DNA of 64,000 nucleotides, from assembly GCA_020425605.1 (NCBI GenBank), contig JAGQRH010000011.1, forward strand, positions 1 to 64,000, given 5' to 3'. Of this stretch, positions 1-7,691 are shown piece after piece; positions within the stretch are counted from its first letter, which is position 1, and each line of letters opens with the position of its first letter. The translations under genes were made by a program, and so were the position numbers. Under the pieces are notes generated by a model. The model was given only the letters and a program-made list of their open reading frames with translations. It was not told where the DNA came from and did no database searches. The stretch comes from Planctomycetota bacterium. Its GTDB lineage: Bacteria; Planctomycetota; UBA8742; UBA2392.

Positions 1-1
1 C

Positions 2-454
2 AACGTGGACGACCTCGAGCACGTGGTGGCGGAACACACCATGGAACGCAGTCGCGAGCTCGAGCAGTGCCGCGTGATCATCGCGGACGAAGCAGACCAC
101 TTCCTGAAGGGTTTCAAGGGCTACGCTGCAGCACCCCTGATCGCCGAGCTGCGCAGAAAGGCAGAGGAAGCCAAGGAAGCCGAACTACGGCGACTGTTCA
201 GCCGCCTGCCAGACCTGCCGCCCGAAGCCCGCGATGAGCTGACAGCATACTCAAACCGTCTGCTGAACAAGCTGCTGCATCCGCAGATTCACGGCATCAA
301 GGAGCAGGCCGCCCACGGCAACGGCGACTCTCTGCGCCTGATCGCTGAGGCGCTCGGTGTTGAAGCCGCCCAAGAGTCGGCCGCAGAAAGCGCCGACGAG
401 GAACCACCCACCGAAGCATCGACTATCGAAGCACCCTCTAAGGAACAACCATGA
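2..454 (+). CDS. hemA: Glutamyl-tRNA reductase, C-terminal fragment (gene begins before the window)
   Basis: This is the dimerisation domain of glutamyl-tRNA reductase, which reduces Glu-tRNA to glutamate-1-semialdehyde, the first committed step of C5 haem synthesis. The frame is open from base 2 and begins with the family segment NVDDLEHVV, so the GTG at base 5 is internal and not a start. It is followed by the long helix pattern ending in LLNKLLHPQIHGIKE, which is characteristic of the HemA C-terminus. The last 30 or so residues are an acidic, Ala/Glu-rich tail beyond the usual domain. The stop overlaps the next start as ATGA. The catalytic and NADPH domains lie outside the window. Confidence 0.85.
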   Translation, partial: NVDDLEHVVAEHTMERSRELEQCRVIIADEADHFLKGFKGYAAAPLIAELRRKAEEAKEAELRRLFSRLPDLPPEARDELTAYSNRLLNKLLHPQIHGIKEQAAHGNGDSLRLIAEALGVEAAQESAAESADEEPPTEASTIEAPSKEQP

Positions 455-1191
455 GCGCATCCAGTTCGAGGCTGGAGTTCTTGGGGCAGCTCGCTGGGGG
501 CCTCGCACATGAGATCAAGAACCCGCTCAGCACGATCAAGCTGACGCTGCAGCTACTTGAAGAAGACTTCGTCAAGGAAGACTCCCCCACCGCCAAACGC
601 GCCGCCCGCAAGCTTGAGGTGCTGCTGCGTGAGGTACAGCACCTGGACGACATCGTGCAGGAATTCCTGGCTTTCGCCCGGGGCCACGACATCAAGCTGA
701 CCAGGACCAACTTGCGTGAAATGGTGGTCGAGATGTTTGAATTCCTCGCCGATGAAGCCCAGGCGCGCGGAATTCGACTGCACTTCGACTACGAGGGTGA
801 ACTCAACAACCTGTTGCTGGACAGCAACCTGATGCGGCAGGCGATCCTCAATCTGCTGCGCAACGCCTTCGATGCCCTGGAGGGCAAGGACGGGGGAGAG
901 GTCATCCTGCGCGCGCGCATCAAGGGTGATCTGTTGGGCATAGAGATCATCGACACGGGCTCCGGCATTGCAGCATCCAACTATGATCGTATGTTTCGCC
1001 CGTACTTCACGACGAAGAAGAAAGGCACCGGGATGGGCTTGCCTATGGTACGCCGGATCGTCGAGGAGCACGGCGGGCAGATCACTTTCGAGTCCGAAGA
1101 GGGCAAGGGAACCAGGTTCCTGATTCTCCTGCCCGTGGATCCCGAAAAGCGCGGTAGCCTTAAGTCGATGGTCCGGAGCGAGCAACCATGA
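451..1191 (+). CDS. Soluble sensor histidine kinase (HisKA + HATPase, no sensor domain)
   Basis: This 246-residue protein is almost entirely kinase core. The H box is AHEIKNPLSTI with the phospho-accepting His at about residue 20, the N box is NLLRNAFDAL, and the ATP-lid motifs are DTGSGI and GTGMGLPMV. There is no membrane segment or PAS/HAMP domain, so it is cytosolic. The architecture resembles the NtrB/AtoS kinase core. It overlaps hemA by ATGA at its start and purD by ATGA at its end, so it is translated with haem and purine genes. No response regulator lies beside it in the window and its signal is unknown; the family assignment is firm. Confidence 0.9.
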   Translation: MSASSSRLEFLGQLAGGLAHEIKNPLSTIKLTLQLLEEDFVKEDSPTAKRAARKLEVLLREVQHLDDIVQEFLAFARGHDIKLTRTNLREMVVEMFEFLADEAQARGIRLHFDYEGELNNLLLDSNLMRQAILNLLRNAFDALEGKDGGEVILRARIKGDLLGIEIIDTGSGIAASNYDRMFRPYFTTKKKGTGMGLPMVRRIVEEHGGQITFESEEGKGTRFLILLPVDPEKRGSLKSMVRSEQP

Positions 1192-2453
1192 AAGTCCTGG
1201 TTATCGGCAGCGGTGCCCGCGAGCACGCCCTCGCCTGGAAGCTTAGCCAGTCACCCCACGTGACAAAGGTGTTCGCAGCACCCGGCAGCGAAGGCATGAA
1301 AGCCGTCGCCGAGCCGGTCAACATCAAGCCCGATGCATTCAACGATCTGGTCTCTTTCGCCAAAGAGCAAAAGATCGACCTGACGGTCGTAGGTCCCGAA
1401 GACCCGCTCGTCAACGGACTCGTGGACTTGTTCACGAAGAAACACCTTCGCATCTTTGGTCCGAACGCGAAGGCCGCGCGCCTTGAAGGCAGCAAGGCCT
1501 ACGCAAAAGACGTAATGTCACGCCACGGCATCCAGACGGGCGGTCACAAAGTCTACGACAAGGCCGAGCCGGCGCGGGAATACCTGAACAACTGCGACTA
1601 CCCAGTGGTGATTAAGGCCGACGGGCTCGCGGCCGGCAAAGGCGTAATGATCTGCCGCACGCTTGAAGAAGCAGAAGCTGCAATCGGCGAAGCCATGGTC
1701 GAAAAGCGCTTTGGAGATGCGGGCAGGCGGGTACTGATCGAGGACTTTCTTCAGGGTGAGGAAGTCAGCGTCCACGCAATCAGCGACGGTCACAACATTC
1801 TGCCGCTCTGTCTGGCACAGGATCACAAACCGGTTGGTGATGGCGACACGGGTGAGAACACCGGCGGAATGGGCACTTACAGCCCCTTGCCGCAAATCAG
1901 CGAAGCACAGAACGCAGTCCTGGAGCGGGATGTCGTCGTGCAGACGATTCACGCCATGAATCGCGAAGGCGAACCGTACAAGGGCACGATCTTCATCGGC
2001 TGCATGATGACCAAGCAGGGCCCGAAAGTTCTCGAGTACAACGTCCGCTTTGGAGACCCCGAAACACAAAGCATCATGATGCGCATGAACGGCGACTTGT
2101 TCGAAATCTTGAGCGCGACGATCGACGGCGAGCTTGACACCGTCGACGTCGACTGGGACCCACGCAGTGCCGTCACCGTTGTGCTCGCGTCCGGGGGCTA
2201 TCCGCGCGCCTATGAAAAGGGCTACAAGATCAAGGGGCTCGACAGCGACTTCGGCCCCGACGTTCAAGTCTTCCACGCAGGAACAAAGAAAGTCGACGGA
2301 GACTGGTACACAAACGGCGGCCGGGTGATGAGTGTCGTCGCCCTCGGCAGGGACTTGCGTGACGCCCGCGAGAAAGCCTACGCGGCAGTGGACAAAATCC
2401 ACTTCGACAAGATGATCTACCGCAAGGATATTGGCTTCCGCGGCTTGAAGTAG
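1188..2453 (+). CDS. purD: Phosphoribosylamine-glycine ligase (GAR synthetase)
   Basis: The enzyme joins glycine to 5-phosphoribosylamine using ATP, the second step of de novo purine synthesis, in the cytoplasm. The 421 residues match the usual length. The start MKVLVIGSGAREHALAWKL is the family hallmark, followed by VIKADGLAAGKGV and the ATP-grasp segments GENTGGMGTYSP and EYNVRFGDPETQ. The ATG lies inside the stop of the upstream kinase gene (ATGA), and bioB follows after 7 bases, so purD sits in the middle of an operon. No other purine genes are nearby. Confidence 0.97.
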   Translation: MKVLVIGSGAREHALAWKLSQSPHVTKVFAAPGSEGMKAVAEPVNIKPDAFNDLVSFAKEQKIDLTVVGPEDPLVNGLVDLFTKKHLRIFGPNAKAARLEGSKAYAKDVMSRHGIQTGGHKVYDKAEPAREYLNNCDYPVVIKADGLAAGKGVMICRTLEEAEAAIGEAMVEKRFGDAGRRVLIEDFLQGEEVSVHAISDGHNILPLCLAQDHKPVGDGDTGENTGGMGTYSPLPQISEAQNAVLERDVVVQTIHAMNREGEPYKGTIFIGCMMTKQGPKVLEYNVRFGDPETQSIMMRMNGDLFEILSATIDGELDTVDVDWDPRSAVTVVLASGGYPRAYEKGYKIKGLDSDFGPDVQVFHAGTKKVDGDWYTNGGRVMSVVALGRDLRDAREKAYAAVDKIHFDKMIYRKDIGFRGLK

Positions 2454-2460
2454 GAATCCC

Positions 2461-3477
2461 ATGGCAGGCACTGCAACCACAGGCACCCCCACAATCGGCG
2501 ACGGGCCGCTGGTCAATATTGCCGACTACATCATCGATGGCGGAGTGCTCGACGATGCCACAGCACTCAGCCTGCTGCTGCTGCCGGATGATCGTGTCTA
2601 CGACCTGATGTATGCGGCCTACAGGGTCAAGAGGCACTTCCAGGGCGACAAGCTGCACCGCTGCAGCATTGTAAATGCCAAGTCCGGCGCCTGCGGCGAA
2701 AACTGCAGCTTCTGCGGCCAGAGCGCGAGCTACCAGAAAGACACCGGCGTCGAGACGTACCCGGTCATGAATGCCGACAGCATCCTGCGCGCCGCCGACA
2801 TGGCCGTGGAGTACGGCAGCACCAACTTCGGCATCGTGACTGCCATCAAAGGCGTTCAGGAAGGCCCGATGCTCGATGCAATCTGCACGGCCGTGCGCAA
2901 GATTCGCGCCGCCGGCAGGATCGCGCCGGATGCAAGTCTGGGCGTGGTCAGCAAGCCGGTTCTCGAGAAGCTGAAAGACGCCGGCCTGCAGGTGTATCAC
3001 CACAACCTTGAGTGCTCGCGGAGCTACTACCCGAACATCTGCACAACCCGCGACTGGAATGAAAACTACGAGACCATCCAGCGCGCCAAGACCGCAGGCC
3101 TGGAAGTCTGCTGCGGCGGCATTCTTGGCATGGGCGAGAGCGTTGACCAACGCGTGGAGCTCATGCAGCAAGTGGCCTCACTGCAGCCCGAGCACATCCC
3201 GTTGAATTTTCTCGTGCCCGTCAAAGGCACACCACTCGAGCACGTGGAGCCTCTGCGCCCGATGGATTGCCTTAAGTCCATCGCCGTGTTCCGGCTGACA
3301 AACCCGAAGTCTGACCTGTTCATCGCGGGGGGCCGCATCCAGCACCTGCGCCAGTTGCAGCCATTCATCTTCATGGCCGGCGCCAACGGCATGATGGTGG
3401 GGAACTATCTGACTACCTCGGGGCGTACAAAGGAAGATGACCTTGAGCTTGTCGCCGACTTAGGCCTGCAAACCTAG
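2461..3477 (+). CDS. bioB: Biotin synthase (radical SAM)
   Basis: BioB inserts sulfur into dethiobiotin to make biotin using radical SAM chemistry. The 338-residue protein carries the radical-SAM cysteine motif C-GEN-C-SF-C followed by GQSA, and the biotin-synthase segments YHHNLE, GGILGMGES and NFLVPVKGTPLE. An N-terminal extension of about 20 residues is Thr/Gly-rich and likely disordered. The ATG follows purD by 7 bases with AGGA just upstream. It is the last gene of the unit, and a hairpin lies about 75 bases downstream. No other bio genes are present in the window. Confidence 0.96.
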   Translation: MAGTATTGTPTIGDGPLVNIADYIIDGGVLDDATALSLLLLPDDRVYDLMYAAYRVKRHFQGDKLHRCSIVNAKSGACGENCSFCGQSASYQKDTGVETYPVMNADSILRAADMAVEYGSTNFGIVTAIKGVQEGPMLDAICTAVRKIRAAGRIAPDASLGVVSKPVLEKLKDAGLQVYHHNLECSRSYYPNICTTRDWNENYETIQRAKTAGLEVCCGGILGMGESVDQRVELMQQVASLQPEHIPLNFLVPVKGTPLEHVEPLRPMDCLKSIAVFRLTNPKSDLFIAGGRIQHLRQLQPFIFMAGANGMMVGNYLTTSGRTKEDDLELVADLGLQT

Positions 3478-3549
3478 GCCACTTCCAGCCAGACTCCGCA
3501 TCGCTGCAGTCTGAATATCAACGGGCGCTACCTCATTGCCCTGTCGAGT

Positions 3550-3567
3550 CAAGCGGCAGGCCGCTTG
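3550..3567 (+). terminator. Hairpin downstream of bioB
   Basis: A perfect 7-bp stem (CAAGCGG/CCGCTTG) with a CAGG loop lies between bioB and the macro-domain gene. No T-tract follows, so it may be a weak or factor-dependent terminator. The rest of the 228-base gap shows nothing else I recognise. Confidence 0.4.
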
Positions 3568-3705
3568 CAACCAGAGGCGGCGGGCTCACTTATGCTGCTC
3601 CGGGCATGAGTGCACCAAGCTGGACGAATTGGGTCCATTGTGTTGCGCTTGCGGCCCGCCACTCCGAGGCCAGAATCGAAGACAACGAGGCGCTAAAGGA
3701 CAATC

Positions 3706-4197
3706 ATGCTGCATCCCGTAACTGGTGACATCCTTCTGACGAAAGCCGAGGCGATTGCTCACGGCATTGCCCCAAACGACGACTTCAAGCAGGGCCTCGC
3801 CCTCGCCTTGCGCGAGCGATTTCCCTCTATGGTGAAGGACTACCGCCATTGGTGCCACGCCCAGAAGCCCAAGCCCGGCCAAGTCTGGATCTGGAGCGGC
3901 GTGGGTGCAGATGGTGCCCCGGCAAGGGTGATCAACCTGCTCACCCAGGAACCAGCTTCAGGCGCCGGACTGCACCCGGGCAAGGCGACGCTCGCCAACG
4001 TGAATCACTCGCTTCACGCGTTGAAGAAGTTGATCGTGTCCGAAGGACTCAAGAGCGTGGCATTGCCAAGGCTTGCCACTGGAGTCGGCGGACTGGATTG
4101 GAAGGAAGTGCACCCACTGCTGCACAAAGTACTCGATGATGCCACCTGCGAGATCTACGTGTACGCCACCTACTCGCCCGGCGTCGCCGCAGAGTAG
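3706..4197 (+). CDS. Macro-domain protein (ADP-ribose binding or hydrolase)
   Basis: This 163-residue protein is a single macro domain. The segment VNHSLHALKKLI followed by ALPRLATGVGGLDWKEV resembles the ALC1/DarG-type macro branch, whose members bind ADP-ribose and in DarG remove it from DNA. ATG is preceded by AAAGGA at a good distance. No DarT-like ADP-ribosyltransferase is adjacent, and the gene stands alone, convergent with cysS (11-base gap). Function beyond ADP-ribose binding is inference; it could instead act on protein ADP-ribosylation or on O-acetyl-ADP-ribose. Confidence 0.8.
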   Translation: MLHPVTGDILLTKAEAIAHGIAPNDDFKQGLALALRERFPSMVKDYRHWCHAQKPKPGQVWIWSGVGADGAPARVINLLTQEPASGAGLHPGKATLANVNHSLHALKKLIVSEGLKSVALPRLATGVGGLDWKEVHPLLHKVLDDATCEIYVYATYSPGVAAE

Positions 4198-4208
4198 CAC
4201 ACTGGTGA

Positions 4209-6032
4209 TTAGCCCAGCACCCAACGGAAGCCCTGCGGTGTGTCTTCGAGTTGCACTCCGCGGTGCTTCAGTTCATCACGTATGGCGTCGGCGGTTGCGA
4301 AGTCCTTGGCTTTGCGGGCAGCCTGGCGGATCGCCACGGCCAACTCAATCACTGCGGCATCCATCGTTTCGACGGGAGCCAGGTCTTCGGCCATCGGGAG
4401 TTGCCCGGCCTCGATCATCTCCCATAACTGTTCCCGGTCCGGCATCTCCGCCCAGTGCTTGAGGTGGGACGCCTTGGTCACCAACTGCTCTGCATCCAGC
4501 CAGGTAGTAACAGTCTCGCGCGTAATCAGCCCGCTGCGCGCACTTCGGTCAAGCACATCCAGTACTTCGTCAAAGCTCTCCATCAGCCTCAGCGCCTCTC
4601 GCGCCTCGGCCGGGCCAAGCTCCTTCTGGTTGAGTTCCGTGACCGCCCCGAATACGGCCGCCAGCGCATTGGGCAAGTTCAGGTTGTCGTTGAGTGCGTC
4701 GTCAAATGCTCCCTCAGCCTTGGTCACCAGCTCAAGCACCGAATCTGAAGCGACGCCATCCGCATTCGGGTCCGTGTCATCCCCCACCATCTCGCGCAGC
4801 TTGTCATAACGAGTCTGCAAGCGTTCAACGCTGGCGCGGGCCTGCTTCAACAAGTCCACCCCAAAGTTCATCTGCTGCGTGTACTGGTTGCTGATCAGCG
4901 CATAGCGCAACACGTTGGCGGGTACGCGACCGGCCTTGAAGCCTGCCGTTTCCAACTCAGCAGCCAGTTCTTCGCGCTCGGCGGCACGAGGATCAAGCAG
5001 GTCACGCACGGTATAGAACGTGCCGTCGCGCTTGCTCATTTTCTTGTTGTTCACCAGCAGGAAACGCCCGTGCACCCAATAGCGCGCGAACGCATTGCGC
5101 GCCGAACCTTCATCGGGCGCGCCGTGCGGGCCGGGCACGTGGGTGTGGTACGCGCCAAAGCTCTGGGCAATCTCGCACTCGTGGTGCGGAAAGATGTTGT
5201 CCTCGCCCCCCGTATGGATGTCGATCAACGCCCCCAAATGAGCGCGCGCCATCGCCGAGCACTCGATGTGCCAGCCGGGAAAACCGGGCTTCAATCTCTT
5301 GTCGACACCGTCGGGCTGCAATTGGCGATAGCGCGCATAGTCCGCCGGGTCCCAGCCCTTCTCGCTATGCGGATCCCACTGCATCAGGTGTTTCGGGTCG
5401 ACTTTCCATAAATAGAAATCGCGCGGGTCGCGCTTGTGCTCACCGACGGCGACGCGTGCGCCGGCCTCGAGATCGTCGATCAATTTGCCGCTGAGCTTGC
5501 CGTAGTCCGGAAACTTGCTGATCTCGAAATATGCCTGGCCGCTGTCGTCGATGTAGGCGTACTCGTTTTCCACCAGCTTCTGGATCAGCGCCAGCATCTC
5601 AGGAACATGGCCGGCTGCACGCGGATGCAGATCGGGCTCACCGGCTTCGCCGCCGCTATAGTTTTTCATGCGCAAGCGGCGCGCATCTTCGACAAACGCG
5701 TCTTCGTAGTGGCGCGCAAGCTTGTATGGGTCCCAACCCATTTCGCGGGCAGCCTTCTGCAGCTTGTCTTCGCCCTGGGCATCCGCGACATCGTCTTCAG
5801 TTAGGTGGCCGACATCCGTGATGTTCATGACGTGACGGACTTCGTAGCCGTTGCGCTCAAGCACCCGGCGCAGAACATCTGCCATCAGGAAGCTGCGGAA
5901 ATTGCCGATGTGCGCGAAGCTGTACACGGTCGGGCCGCACGAATACATCGTGACCTTCTGTCCCTGCGGGTCGAGAGGTTGAAACACCTCAACGGACTTG
6001 GTGTACGAATTCTTCAGCTTCAGGACGGACAT
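4209..6032 (-). CDS. cysS: Cysteinyl-tRNA synthetase (extended form)
   Basis: This class I synthetase charges tRNA-Cys. The zinc and HIGH region is SCGPTVYSFAHIGNFRS, other zinc ligands appear in HIECSAMA and FPHHECEIAQ, and the KMSKS loop reads KKMSKRDGT. The start was placed at MSVLKLKN (position 6032), because the open frame upstream runs over ispF and lacks family sequence. At 607 residues it is about 145 longer than the E. coli enzyme; the extra length includes a segment before the IEC zinc motif and a longer tRNA-binding C-terminus. It lies 7 bases downstream of ispF on the same strand. Confidence 0.96.
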   Translation of the reverse strand: MSVLKLKNSYTKSVEVFQPLDPQGQKVTMYSCGPTVYSFAHIGNFRSFLMADVLRRVLERNGYEVRHVMNITDVGHLTEDDVADAQGEDKLQKAAREMGWDPYKLARHYEDAFVEDARRLRMKNYSGGEAGEPDLHPRAAGHVPEMLALIQKLVENEYAYIDDSGQAYFEISKFPDYGKLSGKLIDDLEAGARVAVGEHKRDPRDFYLWKVDPKHLMQWDPHSEKGWDPADYARYRQLQPDGVDKRLKPGFPGWHIECSAMARAHLGALIDIHTGGEDNIFPHHECEIAQSFGAYHTHVPGPHGAPDEGSARNAFARYWVHGRFLLVNNKKMSKRDGTFYTVRDLLDPRAAEREELAAELETAGFKAGRVPANVLRYALISNQYTQQMNFGVDLLKQARASVERLQTRYDKLREMVGDDTDPNADGVASDSVLELVTKAEGAFDDALNDNLNLPNALAAVFGAVTELNQKELGPAEAREALRLMESFDEVLDVLDRSARSGLITRETVTTWLDAEQLVTKASHLKHWAEMPDREQLWEMIEAGQLPMAEDLAPVETMDAAVIELAVAIRQAARKAKDFATADAIRDELKHRGVQLEDTPQGFRWVLG

Positions 6033-6039
6033 CTCGGCC

Positions 6040-6516
6040 TTATTGCGCGGGCTTGAGTAACACCACGGCCTGGGCAGCGATTGCTTCTTCGCGGCCAACG
6101 GCATCCAGGCCCTCGTTGGTGCGGGCCTTGACGTTAACCCTGCGCGTCTCGATCTCAAGCAGCGACGCGATACGAGCTTCCATCTGGCTCTTGTAGGGCT
6201 TCAACCTTGGTACCTGGGCGATGATGTTGCAGTCGATGTTCTCGACTTCCCAGCCACGACGCTTCACGTGTTTGAACGCCTCTTTCAACAACTCGCCGCT
6301 GTCTGCGTCTTTCCATTTGGAGTCTGAATCGGGAAAGTACTCACCGATGTCGCCAAGCCCCGCTGCGCCAAGCAGTGCATCCGTGATCGCGTGCAACAGG
6401 ACATCACCATCGCTGTGCGCCTTGCAGCCACGATCAAAATCAATCTCCAGCCCGCCGAGCATGAGTGGCCGGCCAGCAACGAGTTGATGGATGTCGTAGC
6501 CTATTCCAACGCGCAT
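6040..6516 (-). CDS. ispF: 2-C-methyl-D-erythritol 2,4-cyclodiphosphate synthase
   Basis: IspF makes the cyclic diphosphate intermediate of the MEP isoprenoid pathway. The 158 residues include the metal ligands in GIGYDIHQL and the signature AHSDGDVLLHAITDALLGA followed by GDIGEYFPDSD. Length is normal. It is the first gene of a two-gene unit with cysS, a pairing also seen in other bacteria. The gene diverges from the tryptophan dioxygenase gene across a 100-base spacer. Confidence 0.97.
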   Translation of the reverse strand: MRVGIGYDIHQLVAGRPLMLGGLEIDFDRGCKAHSDGDVLLHAITDALLGAAGLGDIGEYFPDSDSKWKDADSGELLKEAFKHVKRRGWEVENIDCNIIAQVPRLKPYKSQMEARIASLLEIETRRVNVKARTNEGLDAVGREEAIAAQAVVLLKPAQ

Positions 6517-6616
6517 TGCCGTCTCCTGCCATAATCATGCCAGCGCGAACCGGAAAGGGAAGCCGCTGGCGGACTCCGCTTCTGGTGGTTAGATGCAAGC
6601 GGAACGGAGACAAGTC

Positions 6617-7333
6617 ATGACGGAATTGACCTCATTCGGCGACGGTACCAGCGACTACGAGAAGTACATCCACACACAGGAGCTCTACAAGCTGCAGAAA
6701 GCTCCCGACCAGTGGGTGAACGAAGAGGAGTTGCTTTTCCAGGTGGTCCACCAGGCCATGGAGCTTTGGCTAAAGGTATGCATCCAACACCTGGAGCAGA
6801 GCATCACCTGGATGGGTGCAGGCAAGCTTCACGAGGCCACACGCTTCCTTCGTCGAACGGCCGAAGTGCTGGACTTTCTCGCCGACAGCCTGAACTTCCC
6901 TCGCAGCATTGCACCGTGGGATTATCACCAAATCCGCATGGGGCTTGGAAAAGGCTCGGGTCAGGAGAGCCCTACCTACAAGCGGATACACAAGGTGGTG
7001 CCGCGTGTGCTAAGCGCATTCAATGAGCTGATTGCGAAGCAGGGCGTTACGCTTGATCAGCTTCACGCCGGCCGTGAACAGCACCAGGAACTGTACGACC
7101 TGATGTGGGCCATGGCTGAGCTGGATCAGGAGCTGATGCACTGGAAGTACCGCCACTTCCAGCTGGTAAAACGCATCATCGGCGACGCCGTCATGAGCCT
7201 GAAGGGCATTCCCGCGAGCAGCCTTCAAAGCACCGCCCACGAAGCCCAATTCCCGGACATCTGGGCAGTCATCAACCGGACAACCAACAGCTACAACGCC
7301 AAGTTTCGGCCGGAAGGCGGCGGCGCCTACTAG
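6617..7333 (+). CDS. kynA: Tryptophan 2,3-dioxygenase family protein
   Basis: The haem enzyme opens the indole ring of L-tryptophan to give N-formylkynurenine. Family landmarks are the N-terminal YEKYIHTQELYKLQ, the segment EELLFQVVHQAMELWLK, and near the C-terminus WKYRHFQLVKRIIG, whose His is the proximal haem ligand in known members. The start at MTELTSFG was chosen because GGAG lies 7 bases upstream; an in-frame ATG 24 bases earlier is unlikely. At 238 residues it is about 40 shorter than typical bacterial KynA. The kynureninase-like gene downstream supports a kynurenine-pathway role. Confidence 0.85.
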   Translation: MTELTSFGDGTSDYEKYIHTQELYKLQKAPDQWVNEEELLFQVVHQAMELWLKVCIQHLEQSITWMGAGKLHEATRFLRRTAEVLDFLADSLNFPRSIAPWDYHQIRMGLGKGSGQESPTYKRIHKVVPRVLSAFNELIAKQGVTLDQLHAGREQHQELYDLMWAMAELDQELMHWKYRHFQLVKRIIGDAVMSLKGIPASSLQSTAHEAQFPDIWAVINRTTNSYNAKFRPEGGGAY

Positions 7334-7404
7334 GCTTGCGATTAGAGGGTCGTTTCGATGCCAGTAGCTGTCGAATCGGGCCCCAGATCCCAAAGGAGCT
7401 TGCC

Positions 7405-7629
7405 ATGCCAAAGAAGACCGGCTTGATCGTGCTGCTGCTCGGTGTCGCGATCATCATCGCGGCGCTGGCGGATTTGTTCGGCATGAGCGCTGGCTTGAAC
7501 CTAGACCTCGGGGACGTTGCCAGCTTCAGCAAGTGGCCGACCGAGCGCATGGTATTGCTGGGAGTCGGCGTGCTGCTGGGTGTGTGGGGTGCATACAGCC
7601 TCGGACGGCAGTCAAAGAAGAAGAAGTAG
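7405..7629 (+). CDS. Small two-helix membrane protein
   Basis: This is a 74-residue protein with two hydrophobic helices (roughly residues 5-25 and 48-66), a short loop between them, and a basic tail ending in a run of lysines. The ATG at 7405 has AAAGGAG just upstream; the open frame extends further upstream but without a ribosome-binding site. Inside-positive charges suggest both ends face the cytoplasm. It sits between the tryptophan dioxygenase and kynureninase-like genes. I do not recognise the family and give no function. Confidence 0.6.
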   Translation: MPKKTGLIVLLLGVAIIIAALADLFGMSAGLNLDLGDVASFSKWPTERMVLLGVGVLLGVWGAYSLGRQSKKKK

Positions 7630-7691
7630 CCGTCTGACTCAACTGTAGAACATGCCTCTGCCAATCGCTAGAAACACGGCAGGAGGGCTCA

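Noticed and set aside
5..7. GTG as the start of a complete 149-residue gene
   Set aside because: The sequence matches the C-terminal domain of HemA and the frame is open through base 2, so the gene begins before the window.
1518..2516. A 332-codon minus-strand frame
   Set aside because: It is the shadow of purD, whose full set of family motifs is on the other strand.
3536..3721. A 61-codon frame in the gap before the macro-domain gene
   Set aside because: No ribosome-binding site, overlaps the true gene start out of frame, and is Arg/Cys-rich as expected from random GC-rich sequence.
3706..4197. A DarT-DarG toxin-antitoxin pair
   Set aside because: Only the macro domain is present; neither neighbour has ADP-ribosyltransferase motifs.
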